From contig JAPKCZ010000179.1 of the NCBI GenBank assembly GCA_028822745.1, positions 1 through 5,397 on the forward strand: a stretch of 5,397 bases of DNA, read 5' to 3'. The notes beneath the pieces were generated by a model that ran no database searches, was not told the DNA's origin, and saw nothing but the letters and a program-made list of their open reading frames with translations. This stretch comes from Kiritimatiellia bacterium (GTDB lineage Bacteria > Verrucomicrobiota > Kiritimatiellia > UBA8416 > JAIOPI01). Shown in pieces: positions 1 through 5,397 of the stretch (position 1 is its first letter; every line of letters begins with the position of its first letter). A program made the translations under genes and the position numbers.

Positions 1-339
1 GAGTTCAAAGGCCTGGATACCGACGAGCGCTTCTATAAAGTCGGGGTCACCTTCAAATATCCGGCGGAGAGTCGATTCCCACAAGACGACCCTGTCCGCC
101 GCCACTATTCCATCAAAGAAATACGGTCCAAGAGCCTCGCGCCGGATGCCGCAGAATCGCTGGAAACGCACCTCATAGTCGAGCGCGACGCACGTGGCTA
201 CAGCTATATGCCCCTCGTCACATTCGACGGCGACGGTGAGTGCCTCGTACATCGGCAAGAGGCACTAGATTTCGTGATGGACTACCTTAACAAGAGTGCC
301 TATGACCTTGAGGGTGAATTCGGACGGCCTGCCTGGTAG
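1..339 (+). CDS. Unrecognised protein, C-terminal 112 residues (5' end outside window)
   Basis: Frame 1 is open from the first base to a TAG at 337-339 and gives 112 residues, beginning EFKGLDTDERFYKVGVTFKY and ending GEFGRPAW. The start lies to the left of the window. The codons favour G or C in third position, as expected for a real gene in a GC-rich genome, and the composition is that of a soluble, mixed alpha/beta protein rich in charged and aromatic residues. No membrane segment, signal peptide or catalytic motif is visible. The last part (ECLVHRQEALDFVMDYLNKS) reads like an amphipathic helix near the C-terminus. I do not recognise the family. It is transcribed towards the IS66 fragment, opposite to the rhs unit, so it probably belongs to another transcription unit. 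Coding status is fairly likely; function is unknown. Confidence 0.6.
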   Translation, partial: EFKGLDTDERFYKVGVTFKYPAESRFPQDDPVRRHYSIKEIRSKSLAPDAAESLETHLIVERDARGYSYMPLVTFDGDGECLVHRQEALDFVMDYLNKSAYDLEGEFGRPAW

Positions 340-464
340 CACCGGGAACAGGCGGTTGCCTACGAGGTCCCGTGAAACGCCCACGCCTCATATGCTGTTA
401 TACATTCGGCTTTAGGAGGCAAGCCGCCGAGACCGCGCGAGGATGATTGTCCGATTACCAGCCC
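340..464. other. Spacer with a small hairpin and an orphan AGGAGG
   Basis: There is no convincing gene between the partial left-hand gene and the IS66 fragment. A perfect 6-bp stem (CGGCTT 407-412 with AAGCCG 421-426) presents TAGGAGGC in its 8-base loop. The AGGAGG at 414-419 looks like an ideal ribosome binding site, but no ATG, GTG or TTG follows at the usual distance; the next ATG is at 443-445. That ATG opens a 44-codon frame to a TGA at 575-577, starting MIVRLPALIVGSAGLMLEG, which looks like the start of an exported protein but runs antisense into the tnpA fragment. It may be the 5' end of a gene cut by the IS, or chance. Confidence 0.4.
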
Positions 465-722
465 TTATCGTCGGTAGCGCGGGGCTAATGCTGGAAGGCG
501 TGACCTACCAGGCTCCTGCACAGCAACGGGCAGGAATGCGGCATCGGAGCCTCGACCGTAGCGCTGCCGCCACTTGAACACCAGATTGGCATTGACGTCG
601 TGGCGGCGTGCCACCACCGACACACAGGCGCCTGGCGCGTAGGTCTCCTCGACGATTTGCCGGCGCTCCGTTTCGCTGTAGCGACGCCGAGCCCCGGCAT
701 CAACTCCCTCTGTGACAAGCAA
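465..722 (-). pseudogene. tnpA: IS66-family TnpA (HTH protein), truncated remnant
   Basis: The product carries the helix-turn-helix region typical of the first gene of IS66 elements: RRRYSETERRQIVEE, then APGACVSVVARRHDVNANLVFKWRQRYG, then the usual AFLPV segment. In this family TnpA is a small DNA-binding accessory protein required for transposition together with TnpB and the DDE transposase TnpC. Here the protein stops soon after AFLPVAVQ in an unrelated tail (ending PRYRR), and no tnpB or tnpC follows, so it cannot support transposition. The start is uncertain. I chose TTG at 722, with AAGGA four bases upstream, giving 85 residues. The frame stays open to a GTG at 815 (116 residues), but that start has no ribosome binding site and its extension does not look like the family. 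Family assignment is confident; the exact ends are not. Confidence 0.75.
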
Positions 723-739
723 CTGATCCTTCGATATGG

Positions 740-766
740 GTGTCCGCCTCCGGCTTAGGTGGACAC
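740..766. repeat. Inverted repeat GTGTCCGCC / GGTGGACAC
   Basis: GTGTCCGCC at 740-748 pairs with GGTGGACAC at 758-766 (eight Watson-Crick pairs and one mismatch or wobble) around a 9-base loop. A second smaller palindrome, TCCAC 775-779 with GTGGA 784-788, follows and repeats the same GTCCAC word. The pair lies just upstream of the chosen tnpA start, inside the presumed IS66 end. It may be a structure of the IS leader that limits tnpA expression, or a remnant end of another element. No run of T follows, so it is not a typical terminator. Confidence 0.4.
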
Positions 767-886
767 TTCGCGCATCCACCTCAGTGGACGCCAGCTTGGC
801 CGGGCGCGCTGTCACACGCCATGTGCTTGGGCTTACGCTTGCCTTAGATGTTCCGGCGGGATGCCTTACTAATATCCCAGAAAGCT

Positions 887-1393
887 CTACTTTTGAGTTG
901 TACGCGATTCGGGGGCGCTTACGGCGCGGTCTGAATATTTGCTGAGAACGTCACTAATAATACGACGCCGTTCGGACGTTATCCCGTATCCAGATTCAGG
1001 GGCATGACCCTTCCCTTTGGTGTCGTCGGCAGACTTCTCAAGAGGTGTGCCGTCATCATGAGGATTTTCCAAGCGATACTTAACTACTGCCCGAATGAAC
1101 TTATCACGATCGTACGCATGCCCCGGAAAAAGCAGATCGCCCAGCACTTGTTCATGCTGAATATACTTCCCCCAAAAATAAAGTTCATTGTCGATATCTA
1201 TCTCCTTGGTGATTAGTACGATATCCGACTTTCCACCCCTAATTCTATTTATGTCGGAGTATGCGAGAAATGCTCTAAATGGCGCCATTCCGTCCCGAGA
1301 ATATTCTGCCCCCATCTTGGCGCCGACATAAAATCCCCCAACGAGGCTAACAGTTGCTGTACCTAGTAAAATTAATATTCTGCGGACGCGCAT
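887..1393 (-). CDS. Membrane-anchored protein of unknown function, candidate RHS immunity partner
   Basis: This gene encodes 168 residues. ATG at 1393-1391 is preceded by AAGGAG at 1407-1402 with eight bases between, which fixes the start. Residues 3-5 (VRR) are followed by a hydrophobic stretch at about 6-28 (ILILLGTATVSLVGGFYVGA), best read as one membrane anchor or an uncleaved signal; the remainder is hydrophilic and would face the periplasm. The middle (residues 45-108) is compact, with DIVLITKEIDIDNELYFWGK and a basic, aromatic stretch; the C-terminal 60 residues are charged and probably flexible. It starts 22 bases after the rhs stop, so the two are likely cotranscribed. In RHS systems the gene directly after the toxin tip usually encodes its immunity protein, so that role is inferred from position alone. 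The DNA is AT-richer than the rhs core, which fits a recently exchanged cassette. I do not recognise the family. Confidence 0.8.
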   Translation of the reverse strand: MRVRRILILLGTATVSLVGGFYVGAKMGAEYSRDGMAPFRAFLAYSDINRIRGGKSDIVLITKEIDIDNELYFWGKYIQHEQVLGDLLFPGHAYDRDKFIRAVVKYRLENPHDDGTPLEKSADDTKGKGHAPESGYGITSERRRIISDVLSKYSDRAVSAPESRTTQK

Positions 1394-1401
1394 ATTGTGC
1401 T

Positions 1402-1407
1402 CTCCTT
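1402..1407 (-). promoter_or_regulatory. Ribosome binding site of the 168-residue gene
   Basis: On the minus strand AAGGAG lies eight bases before ATG 1393-1391, inside the 22-base gap after the rhs stop codon (TAA, 1418-1416). It supports independent translation of the downstream gene and excludes other nearby starts. Confidence 0.75.
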
Positions 1408-1415
1408 ATGACTAT

Positions 1416-3791
1416 TTAAGCTGGACAATTTTGCGGCGATCCAGGGCTTGGTGGAAGATAGGATTGTGGGTCCGGTTCTGGTTTCTTGGGTGAATCAGGG
1501 ACACATTGCGGTCCTGGACCACCATCCGGCAGATACGTTCCGCATTCCGCGTTGCACTGGACAAGTTCATCTCCATCTTTAAAGGTATTTTTACAACACA
1601 CTGAGTAGGCCAGACTTGAGCAGCTGCCGGTGGGCCCCAATGCGCAAACGTCCGGACTGGGCTTATATGGTATCGGCCACTTCGGAGGATTGGGCCTACC
1701 TGGGAAGTTTGGATTGTTCTGTGGACCAAAGCTTCCACGCTCGCCACCTCCCGTTTGCCCAGTATTGCCCGGATTTGTCGGCTCATCCAATAAGCCAAGG
1801 GGATCCGTCAGGCTAATCGGATTACTTCTAACGTATGCATAAGTATTGATACCGCCGCCCATCCCAATCGGATCACTCTGAGAATACCTCCCCGTCTTCG
1901 GCTCATAAGACCGTGCCATATTGTAGAACTGTCCCGACTCACTATCGTAATACTGGCCCGGGAAGCGAGGGGCATAGCTGAAACCATCAGAAAGCCCAAG
2001 CGGATTGTCGTTCTCCGCATTGTCGCCGAACGCCAATGGATCCCAGTCCCAAACCGCATTGCCCGCGGCGTTGTCGATCTGGAGTGGCGCGTTGCGATAA
2101 TCGGCATGCACAAAGTAACTATTCCCACCGGCGACAATCGCCACTGGCATATCGCCCAGGTAGATCGTCTCCTGGATCGCTCCCGCTGTGGGTGAATACT
2201 CGCCGATCAGATGATGATTTTCGTCATAGGCGAAATAGCGGGTATCGATACCATTGGTGCGGGCGGCGCGTACCCCCATCGGGTCGTAGGCGTAGGTGGC
2301 GGCCGTCACCGTATTGGTTGAATTGCCAGCGGACGCTCCCAGTAGCCTGTTGCTGGCAGGGTCGATCACATAGTTGGTTTGCGCTCCGTTGACGGTCTGG
2401 CTTGTGCGATTGCCGCTGGCGTCGTAGGTGTAGGCGATATTGTTGTTGGGATCAGCGTAGCTTGTCAGCCGGTTCAGGGCATCGTAGCCATAGCCGCGAA
2501 TACCGCTGAGCACGCTCTCGCCACCCGGGCTCCACTGGACGACTCGCGAGGAGCTGTCATACGTGATGCTCCCGAGCGGATCGGTCACGATGCGGCCGTC
2601 CAGGTCGAAAGAGCGCCCTGTGACTTCGTGGTTGGCCAGCGTCCAGGCATTGGGCCCACCAAAAGGCTGATAGGTAATGTTGGAAACCAGCGCAGCGTTG
2701 TTGAGTGTGAGCGAGACGACTTTGCCGTTGGTCCAGGAGTAGCCGACCACAGCGCCCGAGGGTAGGGTCATCGACTGCAGGTTTCCAGTGCCTGAACTGT
2801 AGGTATAGGCAGTGATGTAGCTGTAGCCGCCGACGTTCTCGGCTTTCTGGAGGATGTGCCCATAAATATCGTATTGCCAGTCCAGCGATGTGTTGCTCTC
2901 GGTGTCCTGAGCGTGGGTCATGCGCCCGATGCCCGCTCCATGAGCCGCATCATTCTGGTCCCGGGTGTAAGTAGCGGAGCTCCCATCGGCGCGGGAGAGC
3001 TGGGTCAGGCGTTTCAGGGCGTCGTAGCTATATCGGGTGGTGTGGCCGTTGGCATCCGTGCTGGAAATGACATTGCCGGCCTGGTCGTAGGTCTTGACCG
3101 TCATGCCAGTGTCTGGACTGACTAGACCAATGGGGTCACCGAAGCCGTCGTAGACATACTGGGTGACCAGGCCGCGCGGATCTGTAATGGAATTGAGATG
3201 GTTCAGTCCGTCGTAGCCATAGCTTACGCTGTATTGGAGCGGCCCGGATTCCGAGCTCAACCGGTTCAGGGCGTCGAATGCAAACGAATATTGGTTGTTG
3301 AGCGGGTCAGTTCGGCTGGTCTGGTTGTCGGTGCGGTCGTAGGTGTATCCGGTTGCTTCCCCGTTCGCGCCGATGCTGCTCAGCAGTCGGTTCAATTCGT
3401 CGAACGTAGCGCTGGACGCCTGCACCAGATTGCCGTTTACGTCGGTGACGCGAATTGCGGTAATCCCTCCCATCACGTTGCGGGTATAGTGGATTTGATT
3501 GCCAAATGCATCGGTGATCGACGAAAGCCGCCGTGCAGCGTCGTATTGATAGAGGTAGCTGGCTCCACTGGGTCTAACGATGGAAGTGACGTCGCCTACG
3601 GCGTCATAGCCTATGGACGTGACTTGTGGAGCGCTTCCGGGGTTAACTGTCACCTGCTTGACGCGTCCAACTGAGTCGTATGCAAAATCCGTTTCCAGGC
3701 CATTGGGGTCGACCACGGACAGCGGCTGGCCTAAGCCGTTGACGGCAGTGATTTGCCTGACTTGCCCCAATGCATTTGTAACCGTCGACAA
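1416..3791 (-). CDS. RHS/YD-repeat protein with Cys-rich C-terminal tail; N-terminally truncated
   Basis: The frame gives 791 residues from TTG 3791. Residues 1-600 are back-to-back YD repeats, for example FAYDSVGRV (36-44), YQYDAARRLSSITD (81-94), YSYDALKRL (254-262), YGYDALNRLTSYAD (434-447) and YTYDASGNRTSQT (454-466). The RHS-associated core follows at about 601-667: YYDSESGQFYNMARSYEPKT, GRYSQSDPIGM, INTYAYVRSNPISLTDPLGL. In this family the repeats form a hollow shell around a C-terminal effector, which is released by cleavage next to DPxGL; such proteins serve type VI or other secretion and contact-dependent competition. The effector here would be residues 668-791. Full-length family members are usually well over 1000 residues, so about half is missing. 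TTG 3791 has no ribosome binding site, and RHS-like sequence continues upstream in frame (SFTYNASGY) to a TGA at 3845-3843. The true start is therefore lost, and TTG is only the first possible codon. Expression as it stands is doubtful. Confidence 0.88.
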   Translation of the reverse strand: MSTVTNALGQVRQITAVNGLGQPLSVVDPNGLETDFAYDSVGRVKQVTVNPGSAPQVTSIGYDAVGDVTSIVRPSGASYLYQYDAARRLSSITDAFGNQIHYTRNVMGGITAIRVTDVNGNLVQASSATFDELNRLLSSIGANGEATGYTYDRTDNQTSRTDPLNNQYSFAFDALNRLSSESGPLQYSVSYGYDGLNHLNSITDPRGLVTQYVYDGFGDPIGLVSPDTGMTVKTYDQAGNVISSTDANGHTTRYSYDALKRLTQLSRADGSSATYTRDQNDAAHGAGIGRMTHAQDTESNTSLDWQYDIYGHILQKAENVGGYSYITAYTYSSGTGNLQSMTLPSGAVVGYSWTNGKVVSLTLNNAALVSNITYQPFGGPNAWTLANHEVTGRSFDLDGRIVTDPLGSITYDSSSRVVQWSPGGESVLSGIRGYGYDALNRLTSYADPNNNIAYTYDASGNRTSQTVNGAQTNYVIDPASNRLLGASAGNSTNTVTAATYAYDPMGVRAARTNGIDTRYFAYDENHHLIGEYSPTAGAIQETIYLGDMPVAIVAGGNSYFVHADYRNAPLQIDNAAGNAVWDWDPLAFGDNAENDNPLGLSDGFSYAPRFPGQYYDSESGQFYNMARSYEPKTGRYSQSDPIGMGGGINTYAYVRSNPISLTDPLGLLDEPTNPGNTGQTGGGERGSFGPQNNPNFPGRPNPPKWPIPYKPSPDVCALGPTGSCSSLAYSVCCKNTFKDGDELVQCNAECGTYLPDGGPGPQCVPDSPKKPEPDPQSYLPPSPGSPQNCPA
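1419..1790 (-). other. Variable C-terminal tip of the RHS protein (residues 668-791)
   Basis: After DPLGL (residues 663-667) comes a Gly/Asn/Pro-rich linker (668-715), a cysteine-rich core (716-763) and a Pro-rich tail (764-791). Eight cysteines lie at 716, 724, 732, 733, 746, 750, 763 and 789, with spacing C-x7-C-x7-CC-x12-C-x3-C-x12-C-x25-C. This even spacing suggests a small disulfide-bonded or metal-binding domain. No nuclease, deaminase, ADP-ribosyltransferase or pore-forming motif is visible. It could be a small effector that folds after export, or an inert tail left by exchange of the toxin cassette. Confidence 0.6.
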
Positions 3792-3846
3792 ATAGCCACT
3801 GGCGTTATAAGTGAACGAGGTGGTCTGCGCCCCCTCTCCAGTTCAT

Positions 3847-3867
3847 CCGCTAGCCGAAGCGGCCTAC
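3847..3867 (-). repeat. REP-like palindrome with GTAG tetranucleotide
   Basis: On the minus strand GTAG (3867-3864) precedes an imperfect palindrome. CCGCT 3847-3851 pairs with AGCGG 3858-3862 around a 6-base loop, and a competing stem GCCG 3853-3856 with CGGC 3860-3863 can form instead. A GTAG-type tetranucleotide followed by a palindrome is the layout of bacterial REP sequences mobilised by RAYT (Y1) transposases. It sits at the exact edge of the truncated rhs gene. Only single copies are in view, so membership in a genomic repeat family is an inference. Confidence 0.4.
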
Positions 3868-4138
3868 TAACAAGTGTCGATGCCTGATAGGGCGGGTGGC
3901 GCAAGAAGAGTTGTCACAAGAATGATTCGCGATCACGACTGTGGGAGCATAAAGCTAATCTAGGGAGCGAAAAGTGATGTGATTCACGAAGTTAATGATT
4001 GGTTAGGCGAAATAGCTGCGAAGATGATAGGCAGATGTTGCTCCGTGACTGACAATCAACGTGCCGGGGCAGGGTAGAGTGGCCATGTCCAGAACCCACG
4101 CATACGTCTCCTGTACTTAGGGATAGGTCGTGGACATT

Positions 4139-4143
4139 AGGAG
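4139..4143 (+). promoter_or_regulatory. Ribosome binding site of the 74-residue gene
   Basis: AGGAG lies seven bases before ATG 4151-4153, a near-ideal arrangement. It selects ATG 4151 over an in-frame GTG at 4130, which would place this site inside the coding region. Confidence 0.6.
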
Positions 4144-4150
4144 CTATAGA

Positions 4151-4375
4151 ATGCCGAATTACGCAAAAGATAGGGGCCCGCGTACTACGATTTGGCGAGA
4201 ACGAGCCGGAAATACTGTACTTGTTGAAACCATTCGAGGATTTCCGTTCGGTACACCGAAATTCGGTGAGGCACTTCAGATTCCAATCTACGGCATGACT
4301 AAATGTAGTGGCGTGCAGACATCTGGCACAGGAATAAATGCAGAAATTATTGAAATCAGGCTCACCATCGCATAG
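4151..4375 (+). CDS. Small protein of unknown function (74 residues)
   Basis: ATG 4151 follows AGGAG with seven bases between, and the frame ends at TAG 4373-4375. The product is 74 residues, hydrophilic and basic at its N-terminus (MPNYAKDRGPRTTIWRERAG), with a central segment rich in Gly, Pro and Phe (GFPFGTPKFGEALQIPIYG), one cysteine (residue 52) and a beta-like end (INAEIIEIRLTIA). No signal peptide or membrane segment is seen. Codon use is AT-richer in third position than in the rhs or FHA genes, as is common for acquired accessory genes. It is isolated, and convergent with the FHA gene to its right. A minus-strand frame overlaps its last 88 bases, but that frame has no ribosome binding site. 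I do not recognise the family; the strong start signal is the main argument that it is real. Confidence 0.5.
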   Translation: MPNYAKDRGPRTTIWRERAGNTVLVETIRGFPFGTPKFGEALQIPIYGMTKCSGVQTSGTGINAEIIEIRLTIA

Positions 4376-4747
4376 ATTGCGGCAAAGGGCTTCGTCAGTT
4401 CCGAATCCACGGACAAGGCGAACAGGGCGACAATCCGACCGTATAGTGGGTAGAGAATGGCTGGTACGTCGCCGCTATCGGCGGTAGGGGCAGGCTTGGA
4501 CCTGCCGATACGCCGACGACTTGGCCGCCGGCCGCCCGCAATTCGTGCTGAAGGACTGGACGCCACCCTTTGACTGCTTGCGACAAGGATCCCCGTTCGA
4601 GGATGCTCAAGCCGGAGGCGGGCCGTTCGAACTGGATTGACAATGTATACCAGAGAGACGACAACCAAGATGACGCCAGGCCCCTGACCTCGCTGCATGG
4701 CGACGATGCCGCTGAGGACTCGCGCTACGGCACTACCTCTTGGGCGA
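4376..4747. other. Spacer with hairpins, no convincing gene
   Basis: On the minus strand, downstream of the FHA gene, a frame runs from 4794 to 4288. It contains two hydrophobic parts (VILVVVSLVYIV, and AAIYAMVSLISIISAFIPV), but they are separated by an arginine- and serine-rich stretch unlike a real protein. Its possible starts at 4794 and 4763 lie inside the FHA gene and have no ribosome binding site. A decayed membrane-protein gene is possible. The middle has three close hairpins: CGCCG 4470-4474 with CGGCG 4479-4483, GGCAGG 4489-4494 with CCTGCC 4501-4506, and a GC-rich palindromic run near 4523-4534. The word CCGTTCGA occurs twice, 30 bases apart (4593-4600 and 4623-4630). Confidence 0.4.
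4484..4506 (+). repeat. REP-like hairpin preceded by GTAG
   Basis: GTAG at 4484-4487 is followed by a perfect 6-bp stem, GGCAGG 4489-4494 with CCTGCC 4501-4506, around the loop CTTGGA. The layout is that of a REP sequence, here on the plus strand, opposite in orientation to the one at 3847-3867. The two do not share a stem sequence, so they need not belong to one family. It could also act as a weak terminator-like structure between the convergent genes, but it lacks a T run. Confidence 0.35.
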
Positions 4748-5397
4748 TCACTGGGCTGCATATGTGATATGGACGTGAATGTCGCAGTCACCAACTTGCA
4801 GACGATCGTTGTCGGAGAGGAGTGCTCGGCTTGTTCGGCTGATTTGCATTCCGTTTAGTAACGTGCCGTTTGCCGTCGACAGGTCTTCAACTTCCACTTT
4901 GTCGCCAACCAAGAAAAACGCCAAGTGCTGCCGGGATACGCCAAGGTCATCTAGCGGAAGTTCAACGGCACTGGCACCGCGGCCCATTGTGATGGGGGAT
5001 CCGGGGACTAGCGCAAACTTTGTTGGTGATCCCGTTAGGCTGGAATTGCTCCACATGCAGAGCTTTCTTGCTAAATCGAATAGCAAATGCTTTTGGCTGT
5101 CGCCCTCCAACTTGGTCAATTGTGAGAATGCGTGGTCCTGATCAGATACATTGCGCGAATACAGAAGCCGCACGGCATTCTCATAAGACTCACTCGAGTC
5201 GATCGAAGCAGATGCCTTGTGCTCTAACTCAGCCGCTGAGGGTTCTCGCCGAGGGCCAATCGCGGTGTCTTCGGTGCTATCCGACGTCGATCGATGCGTT
5301 ATTTGCGCCATCAACGCATTGATCACGGAGGCCGCGTCAGGGTCTGACATTGCTTGTATCGCGCGGCCGAACTCCGCCATAGATTGAAATCGATCTC
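4748..5397 (-). CDS. FHA-domain protein (N-terminus probably outside window)
   Basis: The frame ends at TGA 4750-4748 and stays open to the right edge. The first ATG (5380) has no ribosome binding site, and the in-frame codons before it (DRFQS) continue the same helix-like character, so the start is probably beyond the window. Counting from that ATG gives 210 residues. The C-terminal part (about 121-207) is a forkhead-associated domain, which binds phosphothreonine peptides: GR at 133-134, the SRQH motif at 149-152 and NGT at 171-173 are all present, so the key binding residues are intact. The N-terminal 120 residues are hydrophilic, acidic and partly helical (YENAVRLLYSRNVSDQDHAF), with no membrane segment. 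FHA proteins commonly take part in Ser/Thr kinase signalling and in type VI secretion control; no kinase or secretion gene is in view, so the pathway is open. Domain call strong, role unknown. Confidence 0.82.
   Translation of the reverse strand, partial: DRFQSMAEFGRAIQAMSDPDAASVINALMAQITHRSTSDSTEDTAIGPRREPSAAELEHKASASIDSSESYENAVRLLYSRNVSDQDHAFSQLTKLEGDSQKHLLFDLARKLCMWSNSSLTGSPTKFALVPGSPITMGRGASAVELPLDDLGVSRQHLAFFLVGDKVEVEDLSTANGTLLNGMQISRTSRALLSDNDRLQVGDCDIHVHITYAAQ

Larger units (their letters stand above)
465..836 (-). mobile_element. Degraded IS66-family insertion sequence (left part only)
   Basis: The surviving tnpA fragment defines the element. IS66 elements are known to end in inverted repeats beginning 5'-GTAA. 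Reading the minus strand, GTAAGC occurs at 836-831, about 114 bases before the tnpA start, a reasonable distance for the left end. I see no matching second end, no 8-bp target duplication and none of the two downstream genes, so most of the element is missing. The distal boundary is set at the end of the tnpA frame only for convenience; the true junction is probably somewhere between 465 and 520. The terminal call at 836 rests on a short motif and is tentative. Confidence 0.45.
3843..4150. other. Gene-poor spacer between the truncated rhs and the 74-residue gene
   Basis: The RHS reading frame ends at the TGA 3845-3843, and none of the minus-strand frames beyond it shows YD repeats, so the homology stops abruptly. 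The plus strand holds only short frames; the longest of interest runs from GTG 3978 for 32 codons (VIHEVNDWLGEIAAKMIGR...) with GGAG too far upstream to be convincing. Composition is mixed, with AT-rich parts. Apart from the palindrome at 3847-3867, I see no clear promoter, terminator or RNA gene. Confidence 0.5.

Noticed and set aside
474..495. GTAGCGCGGGGC as a third REP-like element.
   Set aside because: The GTAG word is present but the second arm of the palindrome is missing.
858..878. GGGAT and ATCCC stem downstream of the 168-residue gene as a terminator.
   Set aside because: The stem is only 5 bp with an 11-base loop and no T run on the minus strand.
1412..1798. A 128-codon minus-strand frame overlapping the end of the rhs gene and stopping four bases after it.
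   Set aside because: It overlaps the RHS tip in a shifted frame, has no ribosome binding site, and its composition (many Arg, His and Ile, no pattern) looks like a shadow of the rhs tail.
2379..3674. Several long plus-strand frames opposite the rhs gene.
   Set aside because: They are antisense shadows that arise because YD-repeat codons are GC-rich and repetitive; the minus-strand frame matches the RHS family throughout.
3970..3990. TGTGATTCAC near 3977-3986 as a CRP-like operator.
   Set aside because: The half-sites lack the usual six-base spacing and there is no gene start at a suitable distance.
744..4621. A 13-base word AAGCCGGAGGCGG at 4609-4621 that occurs inverted at 744-756, a possible pair of element ends.
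   Set aside because: A match of this length is expected by chance at a rate of a few tenths per window of this size, and the flanking bases do not extend it.

Overview
The window looks like accessory DNA from a GC-rich proteobacterium. Two weak signs point towards the xanthomonads (Lysobacterales) or a similar gammaproteobacterium: the style of the RHS protein, and two palindromes preceded by a GTAG tetranucleotide as in REP elements. The sequence alone does not settle the taxonomy. No rRNA, tRNA or CRISPR array is visible.

Layout from left to right. (1) Bases 1-339 hold the C-terminal 112 residues of an unrecognised plus-strand protein. (2) Bases 340-464 are a spacer with a small hairpin that carries AGGAGG in its loop. 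(3) About 465-836 is a broken IS66-family insertion sequence, of which only the first gene (tnpA, HTH protein) survives on the minus strand. (4) Bases 887-3842, minus strand, are the core of the window: a 791-residue RHS/YD-repeat protein ending in the classical core junction DPLGL and a 124-residue Pro- and Cys-rich tail, followed 22 bases later by a 168-residue protein with one N-terminal membrane segment and a good ribosome binding site. (5) Bases 3843-4150 are a gene-poor spacer starting with a GTAG palindrome. (6) Bases 4151-4375, plus strand, encode an unknown 74-residue protein with a strong ribosome binding site. (7) Bases 4376-4747 are a spacer with hairpins and no convincing gene. 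(8) From 4748 to the right edge, minus strand, lies most of a protein with a C-terminal FHA domain; its start is probably outside the window.

The most interesting part is the rhs gene with its partner. RHS proteins are generally modular: a conserved shell of YD repeats, a variable C-terminal effector after DPxGL, and a cognate protector gene directly downstream. The arrangement here fits that plan, but the tail resembles no toxin fold I recognise. The rhs reading frame lacks its N-terminal half and a ribosome binding site, and its RHS-like sequence stops abruptly at about 3836-3842. It may therefore be a displaced rhs tip (orphan cassette) that is expressed only after recombination with a complete rhs gene, or simply a remnant. 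The IS66 fragment, the palindromes at gene borders, the low-GC small genes and the truncated reading frames all suggest a region shaped by rearrangement.
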